A stretch of DNA of 64,000 bases from Flavobacteriaceae bacterium (GTDB taxonomy: Bacteria > Bacteroidota > Bacteroidia > Flavobacteriales > Flavobacteriaceae). Location of the stretch: the NCBI GenBank assembly GCA_009827225.1, contig WUAI01000001.1, positions 1 to 64,000 on the forward strand, written 5' to 3'. The notes below the pieces were generated by a model that worked only from the letters and a program-made list of their open reading frames with translations, ran no database searches and was not told the origin of the DNA. Shown here piece after piece: positions 1-8,650 of the stretch. Every line of letters starts with the position of its first letter. The stretch's first letter is position 1. The translations under genes and the position numbers were made by a program.

Positions 1-36
1 GGGCAATTTTAGCAACTTTTAATACGGAACTTTTCT

Positions 37-1089
37 ATGATAAAAACGGACATTCTGATAATAGGCGCGGGCCCCACGGGTTTATTTACTGTTTTTGAAG
101 CCGGATTACTAAAATTGAAATGCCATTTGATCGATGCCCTTCCCCAGCCTGGAGGACAGTGCGCAGAGATCTATCCCAAAAAACCCATTTACGATATTCC
201 AGCTTTCCCGGAAATACTGGCTGGTGAATTGGTGGACAATCTCATGAAGCAAATAGAACCTTTTCAACCGGGTTTTACATTGGGTGAAAGGGCCGAAACT
301 ATTGAAAAGCAAGACGATGATACTTTTATCGTAACTACGAATAAAGGAACTCAGCATCAGGCGCCCATAGTTGCAATCGCAGGAGGGTTGGGTAGCTTTG
401 AGCCACGAAAGCCTCCGATTTCAAATATTGCAGCATTTGAAGACAAAGGGGTTGAATATATTATCAGGGACCCGGAAATGTATCGCGATAAGAAGGTGGT
501 TATTGCAGGTGGTGGAGACTCTGCTTTGGACTGGAGTATCTTCCTTGCCGATGTGGCGTCTAGTGTTACTTTGATCCATCGAAGAAATGAATTTCGCGGG
601 GCTTTAGATAGTGTTGAAAAAGTACAGGAGCTCAAAAATGCGGGTAAAATTGAATTGATCACCCCCGCGGAAGTGAAAGGGATCATAGGGGATTACAATG
701 TGGAAGGTGTGACTATTCAGCATGGGGAAGAAACCTATGATCTGCAATGTGATCATTTTGTACCGCTTTTCGGATTGGCACCAAAACTGGGACCCATCGC
801 CGATTGGGGTCTGGAAATCGAAAAGAATGCCATTAAAGTAGATAATTCCTTAGATTATCAAACGAACATACCCGGTATTTACGCTATTGGAGATGTAAAT
901 ACTTATCCCGGGAAACTGAAACTCATCTTATGCGGATTTCATGAGGCCACACTCATGTGCCAAAGTGCTTACCAGAGAATATTTCCAAACAAACGCTATG
1001 TCATGAAATATACCACTGTAGGTGGTGTTGAAGGTTTTGACGGTAGTAAAAAAGAAGCTCCCAAAGCTGTTGTGAAAGCTATTGAATAG
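37..1089 (+). CDS. ferredoxin--NADP+ reductase (thioredoxin-reductase-like)
   Basis: This 350-residue flavoprotein should move electrons between NADPH and the ferredoxin encoded next to it, in the cytoplasm. An N-terminal FAD-binding GAGPTG motif lies at residues 10-15. The PGGQC segment near residue 40 resembles the thioredoxin-reductase fold, but there is no redox CxxC in the central domain, which points to the TrxR-like FNR family rather than thioredoxin reductase. A second dinucleotide motif (AGGGDSALD) sits near residue 157 and a C-terminal FAD motif (YAIGDVN) near residue 285. The stop codon overlaps the GTG start of the ferredoxin gene by one base, so the two are very likely co-translated. 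Physiological electron acceptors are not shown by the sequence. Confidence 0.9.
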   Translation: MIKTDILIIGAGPTGLFTVFEAGLLKLKCHLIDALPQPGGQCAEIYPKKPIYDIPAFPEILAGELVDNLMKQIEPFQPGFTLGERAETIEKQDDDTFIVTTNKGTQHQAPIVAIAGGLGSFEPRKPPISNIAAFEDKGVEYIIRDPEMYRDKKVVIAGGGDSALDWSIFLADVASSVTLIHRRNEFRGALDSVEKVQELKNAGKIELITPAEVKGIIGDYNVEGVTIQHGEETYDLQCDHFVPLFGLAPKLGPIADWGLEIEKNAIKVDNSLDYQTNIPGIYAIGDVNTYPGKLKLILCGFHEATLMCQSAYQRIFPNKRYVMKYTTVGGVEGFDGSKKEAPKAVVKAIE

Positions 1090-1424
1090 TGGATTCCAAT
1101 GATGTAAATATCACCATCATCGATAGGGAAGGCGTGACCCATGAGGTCATGGCTCCTACCGATATGAACATGAACCTCATGGAGGTGGTTCGTTCCTACG
1201 AACTGGCTCCGGAAGGAACCATTGGTGTTTGTGGAGGTATGGCGATGTGTGCTTCCTGCCAGTGCTATGTGTTAACGGAACATGATTTACCCGAAAAAAG
1301 CATGGATGAGGATGCCATGCTGGCCGAAGCCTTCTATGTGGAAGACAACAGCAGATTAGGTTGCCAGATTCATATAAATCCGGAAATGGAAGGCCTCAAA
1401 GTGCAACTTGCACCGGAAAGCTGA
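1089..1424 (+). CDS. [2Fe-2S] ferredoxin, adrenodoxin type
   Basis: A 111-residue electron carrier. Four cluster ligands are visible in the adrenodoxin pattern: Cys48, Cys54 and Cys57 (CGGMAMCASC) and Cys92 (LGCQIHI). Cys59 is an additional cysteine. The start is GTG at 1089, which shares its first G with the TAG stop of the upstream reductase. This tight overlap argues for translational coupling and for a dedicated reductase-ferredoxin pair. Ferredoxins of this class serve Fe-S assembly or monooxygenases. No client enzyme is encoded beside it, so the client is unknown. Confidence 0.93.
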   Translation: MDSNDVNITIIDREGVTHEVMAPTDMNMNLMEVVRSYELAPEGTIGVCGGMAMCASCQCYVLTEHDLPEKSMDEDAMLAEAFYVEDNSRLGCQIHINPEMEGLKVQLAPES

Positions 1425-1449
1425 TTCGTTTTTTTTCCTATTTTTAAGG

Positions 1450-2628
1450 ATGCTAAGTTGGTTGGTCGATTCCTTTCCCGATTTCAATATCCGAAGTTCT
1501 CCCTTGCTTATTCTCGTGCTGCAGGGACTTGTGTTCATCGGCTTATTAGTAAGCAGATATTTCAGAAATAAAAATCAATCGGATCTTTTACTGGCATTGA
1601 TACTATTGATCGTATGCTACGAACAAATATGCTATACCGTTGGGTTTATGGGGTGGTATCATGCGTTTCAAAATACCAAGATCAATTATTGGTTGATTCC
1701 TATGGGATTGGCTCTGGCACCGATGATCTATTTATATGTTAGGTCCATTACGATAGCATCATTCAGGCTTCATAAAAAAGATTTCCTGCATTTCATCCCT
1801 GCAATCGCCATTATATTGTACCGGGTATTTATTTATACCTACGATTCTTTGCAGCCGGAGTTTGCCAATATGCAGAACGGGATTCTAAAACGTACAGTGG
1901 ATGAACCCATATTCCAGCCCATGCTAATGTTCACTGAATTTGCCTTAATGCTGCTATATCTGGCATTTACTTTTCAGATGTACTATCAATATCGAAAGAA
2001 AATTTCCCATTTCTATTCCAACACCTATCGGTATGAATTGAATTGGATTCGGAATTTCCTGCTGGTATTCTCATTATTATTTGTGTATGAATCTATCCAG
2101 GACGTTATTGGAGCGTTGATCACGGATCTGCATTATACCCAACGTTGGTGGCTGAACTTACTCATGGCCATCGCGGTTATTTACGTCGGAGTAAAAGGAT
2201 ACTTTACCGACACCTCTAAACTGAAAGATCTTAGTTTTGATTCGGCTCCGGCTCCGGTATCGGTAAAGGATATTAGGGAGGATCGTTCTATTTCCGCAGC
2301 AGATAAATCTAAATTGGAACAGGCTATGACGGAAGAAAAACCCTATCTCAATCCTGAATTGAACCTGGCCGATCTCGCAGCGCAAACGGGGATGAATCGT
2401 GCCCAATTATCACAGTTGATCAATGTGGGATTCCGAAAAAACTTCAATGATTTTGTGAATGAATATCGCATTGCAGCTGTTAAGGCTCAATTCATGGAAG
2501 GTAAACACGAACAGTTGTCACTGCTTGGCATCGCTTACGAATGTGGGTTCAACAGCAAAGCCACTTTTAACCGTGTATTTAAAAAACTTACCCATACCTC
2601 TCCTTCAGAGTATCTTAAGTCCGGATAA
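1450..2628 (+). CDS. AraC-family regulator with 7TM N-terminal domain
   Basis: About 392 residues. The first ~250 hold seven hydrophobic segments (for example LLILVLQGLVFIGLLV and WLIPMGLALAPMIYLYV), and the last ~100 form an AraC-type double helix-turn-helix (LADLAAQTGMNRAQLSQLI, then LLGIAYECGFNSKATFNRVFK). It is a membrane-embedded transcription factor of a kind common in Flavobacteriia and probably senses an extracellular or membrane signal. The open frame extends back to 1408 inside the ferredoxin gene. The ATG at 1450 (MLSWLVDSF), 25 bases after the ferredoxin stop and preceded by AAGG, is the better start. It lies directly upstream of a DoxX gene, its most likely target. Confidence 0.85.
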   Translation: MLSWLVDSFPDFNIRSSPLLILVLQGLVFIGLLVSRYFRNKNQSDLLLALILLIVCYEQICYTVGFMGWYHAFQNTKINYWLIPMGLALAPMIYLYVRSITIASFRLHKKDFLHFIPAIAIILYRVFIYTYDSLQPEFANMQNGILKRTVDEPIFQPMLMFTEFALMLLYLAFTFQMYYQYRKKISHFYSNTYRYELNWIRNFLLVFSLLFVYESIQDVIGALITDLHYTQRWWLNLLMAIAVIYVGVKGYFTDTSKLKDLSFDSAPAPVSVKDIREDRSISAADKSKLEQAMTEEKPYLNPELNLADLAAQTGMNRAQLSQLINVGFRKNFNDFVNEYRIAAVKAQFMEGKHEQLSLLGIAYECGFNSKATFNRVFKKLTHTSPSEYLKSG

Positions 2629-2655
2629 CGTCTTTTTATGGTAAAATTAGACGTC

Positions 2656-2690
2656 TCAAATCGTATATAAGACCTCTTCGAACGATTTGA
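2656..2690. promoter_or_regulatory. 9-bp inverted repeat, candidate operator
   Basis: TCAAATCGT at 2656-2664 is perfectly repeated in inverse orientation at 2682-2690 with a 17-base spacer containing TATATAAG. It lies between the 7TM-AraC gene and the DoxX gene, about 60 bases before the DoxX start. A second short inverted repeat (ACGTCT 2628-2633 / AGACGT 2649-2654) sits just upstream. The placement suggests a regulator site or mRNA hairpin. Use by the neighbouring AraC protein is inference. Confidence 0.4.
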
Positions 2691-2750
2691 AGCGCGCATC
2701 TGGAATGGGTTTCTCAATTTTGGACCATCAAATCAAAAACACGAGAAATC

Positions 2751-3239
2751 ATGAAATCAATTTTACAAATTATCATTCAACCTGTATTACAAAAACACTG
2801 GATCGCAGATCTGTTTTTTGCTGCGATTCGATTTATCTGCGGAATGCTGCTCGCCATCGATTTTGGGGCAAGTAAGTTTGGGATGCCCTGGTCACCGGCC
2901 GAAAAGAATTTATCGTTTCTGGAAGTAGTCGACTGGTTTCCCGAAGATGTTGCGGCCTTTGGCGGGATCTTTGCCGTTGCACCTACATTCTTTGCCTGGA
3001 TGGGCGCCTTTAGCGAGGCAGTTGGAGGGCTGTTTCTTGCTATCGGATTTAAAACCAGGGTGTTTTCATTCCTCATAGGGTGTACTATGTTGGTCGCTAT
3101 CTTCTTTCAGAAGTGGGGACAAGGAACCTGGGGAATGTTACCCGCTTTTGGATTCCTTTGGGTGAGCGTTTATCACTGCTATTTAGGATCCGGAAGATTT
3201 GGATTGGACTATCTCATTCATCGTTATCTTAAGAAATAG
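2751..3239 (+). CDS. DoxX-family membrane protein
   Basis: A 162-residue integral membrane protein with about four transmembrane helices. The first (FFAAIRFICGMLLAIDFGASKFGMPW) carries the R-x-x-x-G-x-x-x-x-x-x-G-x-x-K spacing typical of DoxX proteins, and later segments (AWMGAFSEAVGGLFLAIGF) match the family's E-x-x-G-G motif. DoxX-like proteins associate with respiratory or redox membrane complexes, but this subfamily has no fixed biochemical role. It follows an AraC-type membrane regulator on the same strand by 122 bases and is a likely target of it. Confidence 0.8.
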   Translation: MKSILQIIIQPVLQKHWIADLFFAAIRFICGMLLAIDFGASKFGMPWSPAEKNLSFLEVVDWFPEDVAAFGGIFAVAPTFFAWMGAFSEAVGGLFLAIGFKTRVFSFLIGCTMLVAIFFQKWGQGTWGMLPAFGFLWVSVYHCYLGSGRFGLDYLIHRYLKK

Positions 3240-3314
3240 GTCAAATACAGTTTTGTAGGAAAATACAGTCAAATATTAAAATTTGGTTATATTAGCCCCC
3301 TAACATAACTAGTT

Positions 3315-4448
3315 TTGAAACTTTTAGCCCCTATTTTTTGGTTGTGTTGTCTTATTACATTTCCATGTTCTGCACAGCAATCTGAGTTAGACAGTTTAAA
3401 ATTGTCTTTCCGAAATGTTTCTGAAATAAAACAGAAAGCCATGACAGGTTTGCTCATTGGCGAGCACTATCTGGCAGGTCAGGTTTATTACGACAGTGCC
3501 TTCTATTATTTGGAGAATAGTTTGAAACTGGCCGAAGAAAACCAATTGGGATACGAGAAGGCCCGCGGATTATTCGACATGGGTATGCTGAACAATAAAA
3601 TTCAGAACTACCAGACGTCTATTACTTATTATCTGAAATCGGTTGATGCCAGTGAAGAAATTGAGCTGATGGGCCCTGTGGGTTCTGCCTATAACAACAT
3701 TGGAGCCAATTATTTTTTGTTGGAACAGTATGAGAAAGCCATCGAATATTATGAGATCGCCAAACAAATGGCAGAAGAGGATGGCGACATGTATTCGGTT
3801 GGCATCGACTGTATGAACATCGGTGAGGCCTATTATGAGCTCAATCAATTGGATAAGGCAAAGACAGAACTGGAAGGATCCTTGCGAATATTAGATAGTA
3901 TCGGGTTCAATCCTCCAACCGTTCATTTGTATTATGCGCGAACCATGAAAGCACTGGGTGAGGATGGAATTGCCAAAACAGAAGCTAAAGAAGCGTTGGA
4001 ATTGGCGCAGAAAGATGACAATCTAATATTGATTTCTGAAGCAGCGGAGTTGTTGTATCACATTTCCGCAGAAGAAAAGAATTTTAAGGAAGCTATTGGA
4101 TACAATGAGATTCATACTCGATTCAAGGATAGCCTGAATACAGCTCGGGAGATGAACGAGATAGAAAAACTCAAGCTCAATTTTGAACTCGCACAGAAAA
4201 AAGAGGAGCTGGCGTATCTGTCGCAAAAGAATCGTTATCAGAATATCATTTATCTGTTGATCGGGGCCGGAGTATTGCTTTTATTGGTCCTTGTATCACG
4301 ACAGTTCAAAATAGTGAAAATGACCCGCGAGATACACAGTGTGCAAAAACGGCTCATCGGACAGGAACTGGACTCGCGAAACTGGAAAAAACAAAATCCG
4401 GAGGCCACGGCCTTTGAAGCGTCTCTACAGCAGGACCTGGAAATTTAG
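3315..4448 (+). CDS. TPR protein with C-terminal transmembrane helix
   Basis: A 377-residue protein with an N-terminal signal peptide ending near SAQQ and tetratricopeptide-type repeats from about residue 40 to 270 (for example AYNNIGANYFLLEQYEKAIEY). A coiled-coil-like stretch follows, then a transmembrane helix (IYLLIGAGVLLLLVLVSRQF) and a short cytoplasmic tail of ~60 residues. This matches the sensor half of flavobacterial TPR histidine kinases or TPR-LuxR regulators, but no kinase or HTH domain follows. The last 4 bases overlap the convergent metallophosphoesterase gene. It may signal through a separate partner or be a scaffold. Confidence 0.75.
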   Translation: MKLLAPIFWLCCLITFPCSAQQSELDSLKLSFRNVSEIKQKAMTGLLIGEHYLAGQVYYDSAFYYLENSLKLAEENQLGYEKARGLFDMGMLNNKIQNYQTSITYYLKSVDASEEIELMGPVGSAYNNIGANYFLLEQYEKAIEYYEIAKQMAEEDGDMYSVGIDCMNIGEAYYELNQLDKAKTELEGSLRILDSIGFNPPTVHLYYARTMKALGEDGIAKTEAKEALELAQKDDNLILISEAAELLYHISAEEKNFKEAIGYNEIHTRFKDSLNTAREMNEIEKLKLNFELAQKKEELAYLSQKNRYQNIIYLLIGAGVLLLLVLVSRQFKIVKMTREIHSVQKRLIGQELDSRNWKKQNPEATAFEASLQQDLEI

Positions 4449-5344
4449 ATCACCGGGATGTAATCACATAATTGTTGGGGTCCTTCCAATAACTTTCGAA
4501 TGACTCTGAGAGTACCGTCCTCGGAAGTGGCAATAGACCACTTTATGAGTGAGATTTCTGAATTAACAATTTCAAGACCGGTAATGCTCCTTGGATGAAC
4601 ACAACTACCGTCGTTGAACAAAGGAATTTCATCGGGCTCCGGAAAACGAGGCCTGTGAGTATGCCCCGTAATGGTCACGATGTTATTGTTCTCATTGATC
4701 CACCGTTTACACCGTTTTTCAACCTTGATCAATTCGCGATAGTTTTTGGCGGGACTGGTAGGGTCACTTATTCCAAAAACTTGTAACTGTCTCCAAAGCG
4801 CACGAACCATAAATCGGTTGAATTTCCAACCGTGATAATTCATCCAGTCGGCCTGGTGCCCATGAAGCATAAAAATCTCCTGATCGGTGGTTTCATGTGT
4901 CAGTACCAACCCTTCGCTAAAGGTGATCCCCGGGAATAAAGGATCCTGTTTGCCTGTGATCTTGTTGAAGTAGGTATACAGATGTTTTTTAACGTAGTTC
5001 TCATTTTTGTAAACCATATCATGATTACCCAGCAAACGGTGCAATCGTTTCTCTTTGAAGAATAGCTGCATAAGCTCAAAAACATTCTTATGTGCTTCCA
5101 GTATGGACTTAAACTCGGTGTTCTCCCATAGTTCGTCACCGTCACCTAGTTCACAATATGTAAACCCTTCATTATAATAATGTTTTAATGCATGGTAATA
5201 GATATTCCGATTATTGGCGAAGTCGTCGGCGAAACTATTGTCACCCCGGTGACAATCACTGAAAACAATGAATTTCGAATCGTCATTAAAAGAAATACGC
5301 GGGGCAGTAGTATAAGCTCTGGTAATTCTTTTCCTGGACGACAT
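4445..5344 (-). CDS. calcineurin-like metallophosphoesterase
   Basis: A 299-residue cytoplasmic phosphoesterase. The dinuclear metal-site motifs appear in order: FSDCHRGD (D-x-H), LGDGDELWE (GD-x-x-D), LLGNHDM (GNHD), LHGHQADW and TGHTHRPRF (GHTH). The spacing resembles UDP-2,3-diacylglucosamine hydrolase-like and YkuE-like enzymes, but the substrate cannot be told. There is no signal peptide. It is convergent with the TPR gene and shares its last bases. Confidence 0.85.
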   Translation of the reverse strand: MSSRKRITRAYTTAPRISFNDDSKFIVFSDCHRGDNSFADDFANNRNIYYHALKHYYNEGFTYCELGDGDELWENTEFKSILEAHKNVFELMQLFFKEKRLHRLLGNHDMVYKNENYVKKHLYTYFNKITGKQDPLFPGITFSEGLVLTHETTDQEIFMLHGHQADWMNYHGWKFNRFMVRALWRQLQVFGISDPTSPAKNYRELIKVEKRCKRWINENNNIVTITGHTHRPRFPEPDEIPLFNDGSCVHPRSITGLEIVNSEISLIKWSIATSEDGTLRVIRKLLEGPQQLCDYIPVI

Positions 5345-5397
5345 TCAATTTGTTTTTTTAAAGATACAATTTGAGCAGCGTTCTCCAAATTCGGCAT

Positions 5398-5421
5398 AAA
5401 AAAAGCCCCCGGGAGGGATCT
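5398..5421 (-). terminator. probable terminator downstream of acyl-CoA dehydrogenase
   Basis: Read on the minus strand, a small GC-rich imperfect hairpin (AGATCCC / GGGGGCT) is followed by a run of seven T. It lies about 20-45 bases after the stop of the minus-strand acyl-CoA dehydrogenase gene. Confidence 0.45.
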
Positions 5422-5441
5422 TGTCTTATAGGGTCATTTCT

Positions 5442-6620
5442 TTATTTGAAGGCGTTGTGGCCGGTAATGTCAAGTCCTGTAATCAGTAGGTGGATATCAT
5501 GAGTCCCCTCATAAGTAATCACACTTTCAAGGTTCATCATGTGCCTCATTATGCTGTATTCACCGGTAATTCCCATTCCTCCCAAAACCTGTCTTGCTTC
5601 CCGGGCTATTTTGATAGCCATATCTACGTTATTTCTTTTTGCCATCGAGATTTGAGCCGAACTGGCACGATCCTCATTCTTCAATTGTCCCAATCGAAAG
5701 GCCAGCAATTGAGCCTTGGTAATTTCTGTGATCATTTCAGCTAATTTTTTCTGCTGAAGCTGAAAGGCCGCAATCGGTTTTCCAAACTGAATTCGCTCCT
5801 TCGCATATCGTAATGCAGTGTCATAACAATCCATAGCTGCTCCTATGGCTCCCCAGGCAATCCCGTAACGTGCGGAATCCAGACACCCTAATGGTGCGCC
5901 AAGGCCGGATTTGTTGGGCAATAAGTTTTCTTTTGGGACTTTCACATCCTGAAAAATCAATTCTCCGGTAGCACTAGCCCGAAGGGACCATTTATTATGC
6001 GTTTCCGGAGTGCTAAAACCTTCCATTCCTCGCTCCACTACTAGTCCATGTATTCTACCTTCTTCGTTTTTAGCCCAAACCACGGCAACATCACAGAAAG
6101 GGGAATTGGAGATCCATAGCTTAGCACCATTCAGAAGATAGTGATCACCCATATCTTTATAATGGGTTACCATTCCTCCAGGATTGCTACCATGGTCAGG
6201 TTCTGTAAGTCCAAAGGAACCCATCCACTCTCCGGTGGCCAATTTCGGAAGATATTTTTGTCGTTGTTCTTCAGTCCCGTATTTCCAAATGGGGTACATA
6301 ACCAAAGAAGATTGTACGGAAGCAGTGGATCGAACTCCACTATCACCGCGTTCTATTTCCTGCATGATGAGTCCGTATGAAATTTGATCCAGACCGGCTC
6401 CTCCATATTCCATTGGAATGTATGGGCCAAAAGCTCCAATTTCTGCCAACCCCGGGATTATAGATTTTGGAAATTCAGCTTTCTGGGCAGCGTCTTCAAT
6501 GATAGGTGAAACATCTCGTTTTACCCAGGCACGGGCTGCATCGCGAATTAACTTATGTTCATCGGTTAAAAGTTCGTCCAGATTATAATAATCAGGTGCT
6601 TCAAAAAGATCGGGTTTCAT
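5442..6620 (-). CDS. acyl-CoA dehydrogenase, glutaryl-CoA dehydrogenase-like
   Basis: A 392-residue flavoenzyme of full family length. The FAD-binding/substrate signature FGLTEPDHGSNPGGM lies near residue 145, a second signature (QVLGGMGITGEYSIMRHMMNLE) near 350, and Glu371 in YEGTHDIH sits where glutaryl-CoA dehydrogenases have their catalytic base. The N-terminal extension (DLFEAPDYYNLDELLTDEHK) also matches GCDH proteins. It would oxidise glutaryl-CoA to crotonyl-CoA in lysine/tryptophan breakdown, passing electrons to ETF. The substrate assignment is by resemblance. It follows trmN6 by 48 bases on the same strand and may be the last gene of that operon. Confidence 0.85.
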   Translation of the reverse strand: MKPDLFEAPDYYNLDELLTDEHKLIRDAARAWVKRDVSPIIEDAAQKAEFPKSIIPGLAEIGAFGPYIPMEYGGAGLDQISYGLIMQEIERGDSGVRSTASVQSSLVMYPIWKYGTEEQRQKYLPKLATGEWMGSFGLTEPDHGSNPGGMVTHYKDMGDHYLLNGAKLWISNSPFCDVAVVWAKNEEGRIHGLVVERGMEGFSTPETHNKWSLRASATGELIFQDVKVPKENLLPNKSGLGAPLGCLDSARYGIAWGAIGAAMDCYDTALRYAKERIQFGKPIAAFQLQQKKLAEMITEITKAQLLAFRLGQLKNEDRASSAQISMAKRNNVDMAIKIAREARQVLGGMGITGEYSIMRHMMNLESVITYEGTHDIHLLITGLDITGHNAFK

Positions 6621-6668
6621 ACAATGGATTTTAGCAGTTACAAATGTAAAAATCCCTTTGCGAACGAC

Positions 6669-7382
6669 CTACATTTTCAGATAAAAATCCTTGACTAGCT
6701 GGATGTATTCCGGGGTATAATTATGTCTCGAAATTTCAATAGCGATCGATTCTTCCAGTGGAACAGATTGCACAAATGAAAATTCTATCATACTTCGGAT
6801 TTCTTCGGAATCGAGATTCCCACGAACTCTGCAAATTCTTTTGGCGTACAGTCCGGATTCCGCAGCTAGTTGAATGAGACTGTCTTCTTCTTTCTTCGGA
6901 ACTATCAATGCAAAAACTCCGGTTTCCGATAGAAGGTGTGCCGCGCAAACGATTAGATGTTGAAAGGGAAGGGCGTCGTTAAACCGAGCCATATCCCGGG
7001 TCGGTTCGTCGGATTTATAATTTTCTGAATAGAACGGTGGGTTCGAGACTATAAGATCATAGGGTTCGTCCATTTCAGAAGCAAATTCCTGGATGGAGGC
7101 ATGGTAACAAAATAAACGGTCTCCCCAGGGAGAGCCTTCGAAATTCTCCTGGCACTGTTCGTAGGCCGCTTCATCAATTTCCACCCCGTCAATAAGAGCA
7201 GCATCACTTCGCTGTGCAAGCTGCAGTGCAATGATTCCGGTTCCACTCCCAATATCGAGTATGCTCTTGGGTCGGAAAGATACATCTGTCCAGGCACCAA
7301 GCAATACCCCATCTGTACCTACTTTCATGGCGCAGCGGTCCTGTTGAACCGTAAACTGCTTGAATGTAAATGGTTTCGACAT
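6669..7382 (-). CDS. trmN6: tRNA1(Val) (adenine(37)-N6)-methyltransferase
   Basis: A 237-residue SAM-dependent methyltransferase. Motif I (LDIGSGTGI) is at residues 42-50 and the N6-adenine catalytic motif NPPF at 114-117, and the N-terminal FKQFTVQQDRCAMKVGTDGVLLG is the TrmN6/YfiC signature. It methylates A37 of tRNA-Val in E. coli. Its ATG directly abuts the rimM stop codon, so it belongs to the rpsP-rimM-trmN6 unit, which links ribosome and tRNA maturation. Confidence 0.88.
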   Translation of the reverse strand: MSKPFTFKQFTVQQDRCAMKVGTDGVLLGAWTDVSFRPKSILDIGSGTGIIALQLAQRSDAALIDGVEIDEAAYEQCQENFEGSPWGDRLFCYHASIQEFASEMDEPYDLIVSNPPFYSENYKSDEPTRDMARFNDALPFQHLIVCAAHLLSETGVFALIVPKKEEDSLIQLAAESGLYAKRICRVRGNLDSEEIRSMIEFSFVQSVPLEESIAIEISRHNYTPEYIQLVKDFYLKM

Positions 7383-7907
7383 TTAAAGATATAGGTCAAT
7401 GAGCCCTTCCGGCACTTCCAGGTGAATGATCCTTTGTTCCCGATCCAGTTTTTTTATGATTTCGTCAGAAATTGGAATTAAGACTTCTTTCCCGTTGTGA
7501 TCGATATGAAATAAATGCTGAGCCGTGGCATCGTTCACAGAAGTAATCGGTCCAATTATACCGAAAGTCTTGTCATGAGCGGTATATCCTATAATCTCAT
7601 GATAGTAGAACTTGTTGCCGCTTAATTCAGGTAATAGATCAAGCGGAAGATACAATTCCGAACCTATTAGAGATTCGGCGTCGGCCTCCGTATCCACTTC
7701 TTCAAATTTGACTCGTAAAAGGGAGGATTTATGCAAGACAGCACGCTCCAAAAAAAATGGAATCAAATTTTTGTGTTTCTCCACAAAAACTGATTCCATT
7801 CCTATAAACGTTTCAGGTTCGTCTGTATCTAGTTTGATAAGTAACTCCCCTTTAAAACTGTATTTTTTAACGATTTTGCCTACGAAGAAACAATCCTTCT
7901 TTTGCAT
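7383..7907 (-). CDS. rimM: 16S rRNA processing protein RimM
   Basis: A 174-residue ribosome maturation factor for the 30S head, where it works with S19. The N-terminal barrel opens with FFVGKIVKKYSFKGELLIKLD and the PRC-barrel half contains KFYYHEIIGYTAHD and VLIPISDEIIKKLD, both typical of RimM. It lies 12 bases after rpsP and abuts trmN6. The pairing with S16 matches the common bacterial rpsP-rimM arrangement. Confidence 0.93.
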   Translation of the reverse strand: MQKKDCFFVGKIVKKYSFKGELLIKLDTDEPETFIGMESVFVEKHKNLIPFFLERAVLHKSSLLRVKFEEVDTEADAESLIGSELYLPLDLLPELSGNKFYYHEIIGYTAHDKTFGIIGPITSVNDATAQHLFHIDHNGKEVLIPISDEIIKKLDREQRIIHLEVPEGLIDLYL

Positions 7908-7919
7908 CGCTAAAAAGAT

Positions 7920-8549
7920 TTACTCTTCTTCCTTGGCTGCTTCTTCAGTAGCTTCTTCCGCAGTTTCCTCAGCAACCTCTTCTACAGCTTCGGCAGTCTC
8001 TTCCGCAGCTTCAGCCGCTTCTTCAGCTACTGCAGCTGGTGCTTCTTCCGCAGCTTCAACAGCTTCTGCACCTTCTTCTACTGCTTCTGCAACCGCTTCT
8101 TCTTCAACCGCTGCAGCTGCTCGTGCCTCGTTCACTGCTTTTTCAGCTTCTAAAGCTTCCGCTTTTGCTTTTGCCTTTGCATCAGCAAGTTTGGTTCTCT
8201 TGTTTTCAACAGCTTTCGCCTTTTCTTCGATCCAGTCGTTGAATTTCTTTTCGGCTTGCTCTTCGGTTAATGCTCCTTTGCGAACCCCTTCTGCAAGGTG
8301 TTTCTTAAGCATGGCCCCTTTGTAAGACAGTATGGCTCTCGCCGTATCGGTAGGTTGTGCACCATTTTGTAACCATTGTACCGCCCCATCTAGGTTGAGG
8401 TTGATTTCGGCTGGATTTACATTTGGATTGTAGGTTCCTAATTTTTCAAGGTATTTACCGTCTCTTTTTGCGCGGCTGTCCGCAGCAACGATCCAATAAA
8501 ATGGTTTTCCTTTTTTACCGTGTCTTTGTAGTCTAATTTTTACAGGCAT
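7920..8549 (-). CDS. rpsP: 30S ribosomal protein S16 with long Ala/Glu tail
   Basis: The start is set at MPVKIRLQRHGKKGKPFYW (ATG at 8549), the conserved S16 N-terminus. An upstream in-frame ATG at 8603 adds 18 residues unlike the family. Residues 1-80 are canonical S16. Residues ~110-209 form a low-complexity tail of Ala, Glu and Val (EEAAEAAEETAEAVEEV), giving 209 residues against about 80-90 in E. coli. Such acidic extensions occur in Bacteroidota S16. It heads the rimM-trmN6 unit. Confidence 0.93.
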   Translation of the reverse strand: MPVKIRLQRHGKKGKPFYWIVAADSRAKRDGKYLEKLGTYNPNVNPAEINLNLDGAVQWLQNGAQPTDTARAILSYKGAMLKKHLAEGVRKGALTEEQAEKKFNDWIEEKAKAVENKRTKLADAKAKAKAEALEAEKAVNEARAAAAVEEEAVAEAVEEGAEAVEAAEEAPAAVAEEAAEAAEETAEAVEEVAEETAEEATEEAAKEEE

Positions 8550-8600
8550 ACTAATTAATTTTTGAGGTACCCGACCTCGGTTATAATTTCTTTGAGGGCG

Positions 8601-8608
8601 CAAAGATA
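8601..8608 (-). promoter_or_regulatory. probable -7 element of rpsP promoter
   Basis: The minus strand reads TATCTTTG, matching the Bacteroidota -7 consensus TAnnTTTG, about 50 bases upstream of the rpsP start. No well-spaced -33 TTTG is clear. Confidence 0.45.
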
Positions 8609-8650
8609 CTATAAAATTGATTCAAAATGAGGTAGATTAAACTTTTATTT

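Noticed and set aside
7612-8325. 237-residue plus-strand frame rich in Ser and Ala
   Set aside because: It is the antisense of the low-complexity tail of rpsP and part of rimM. Composition explains the open frame.
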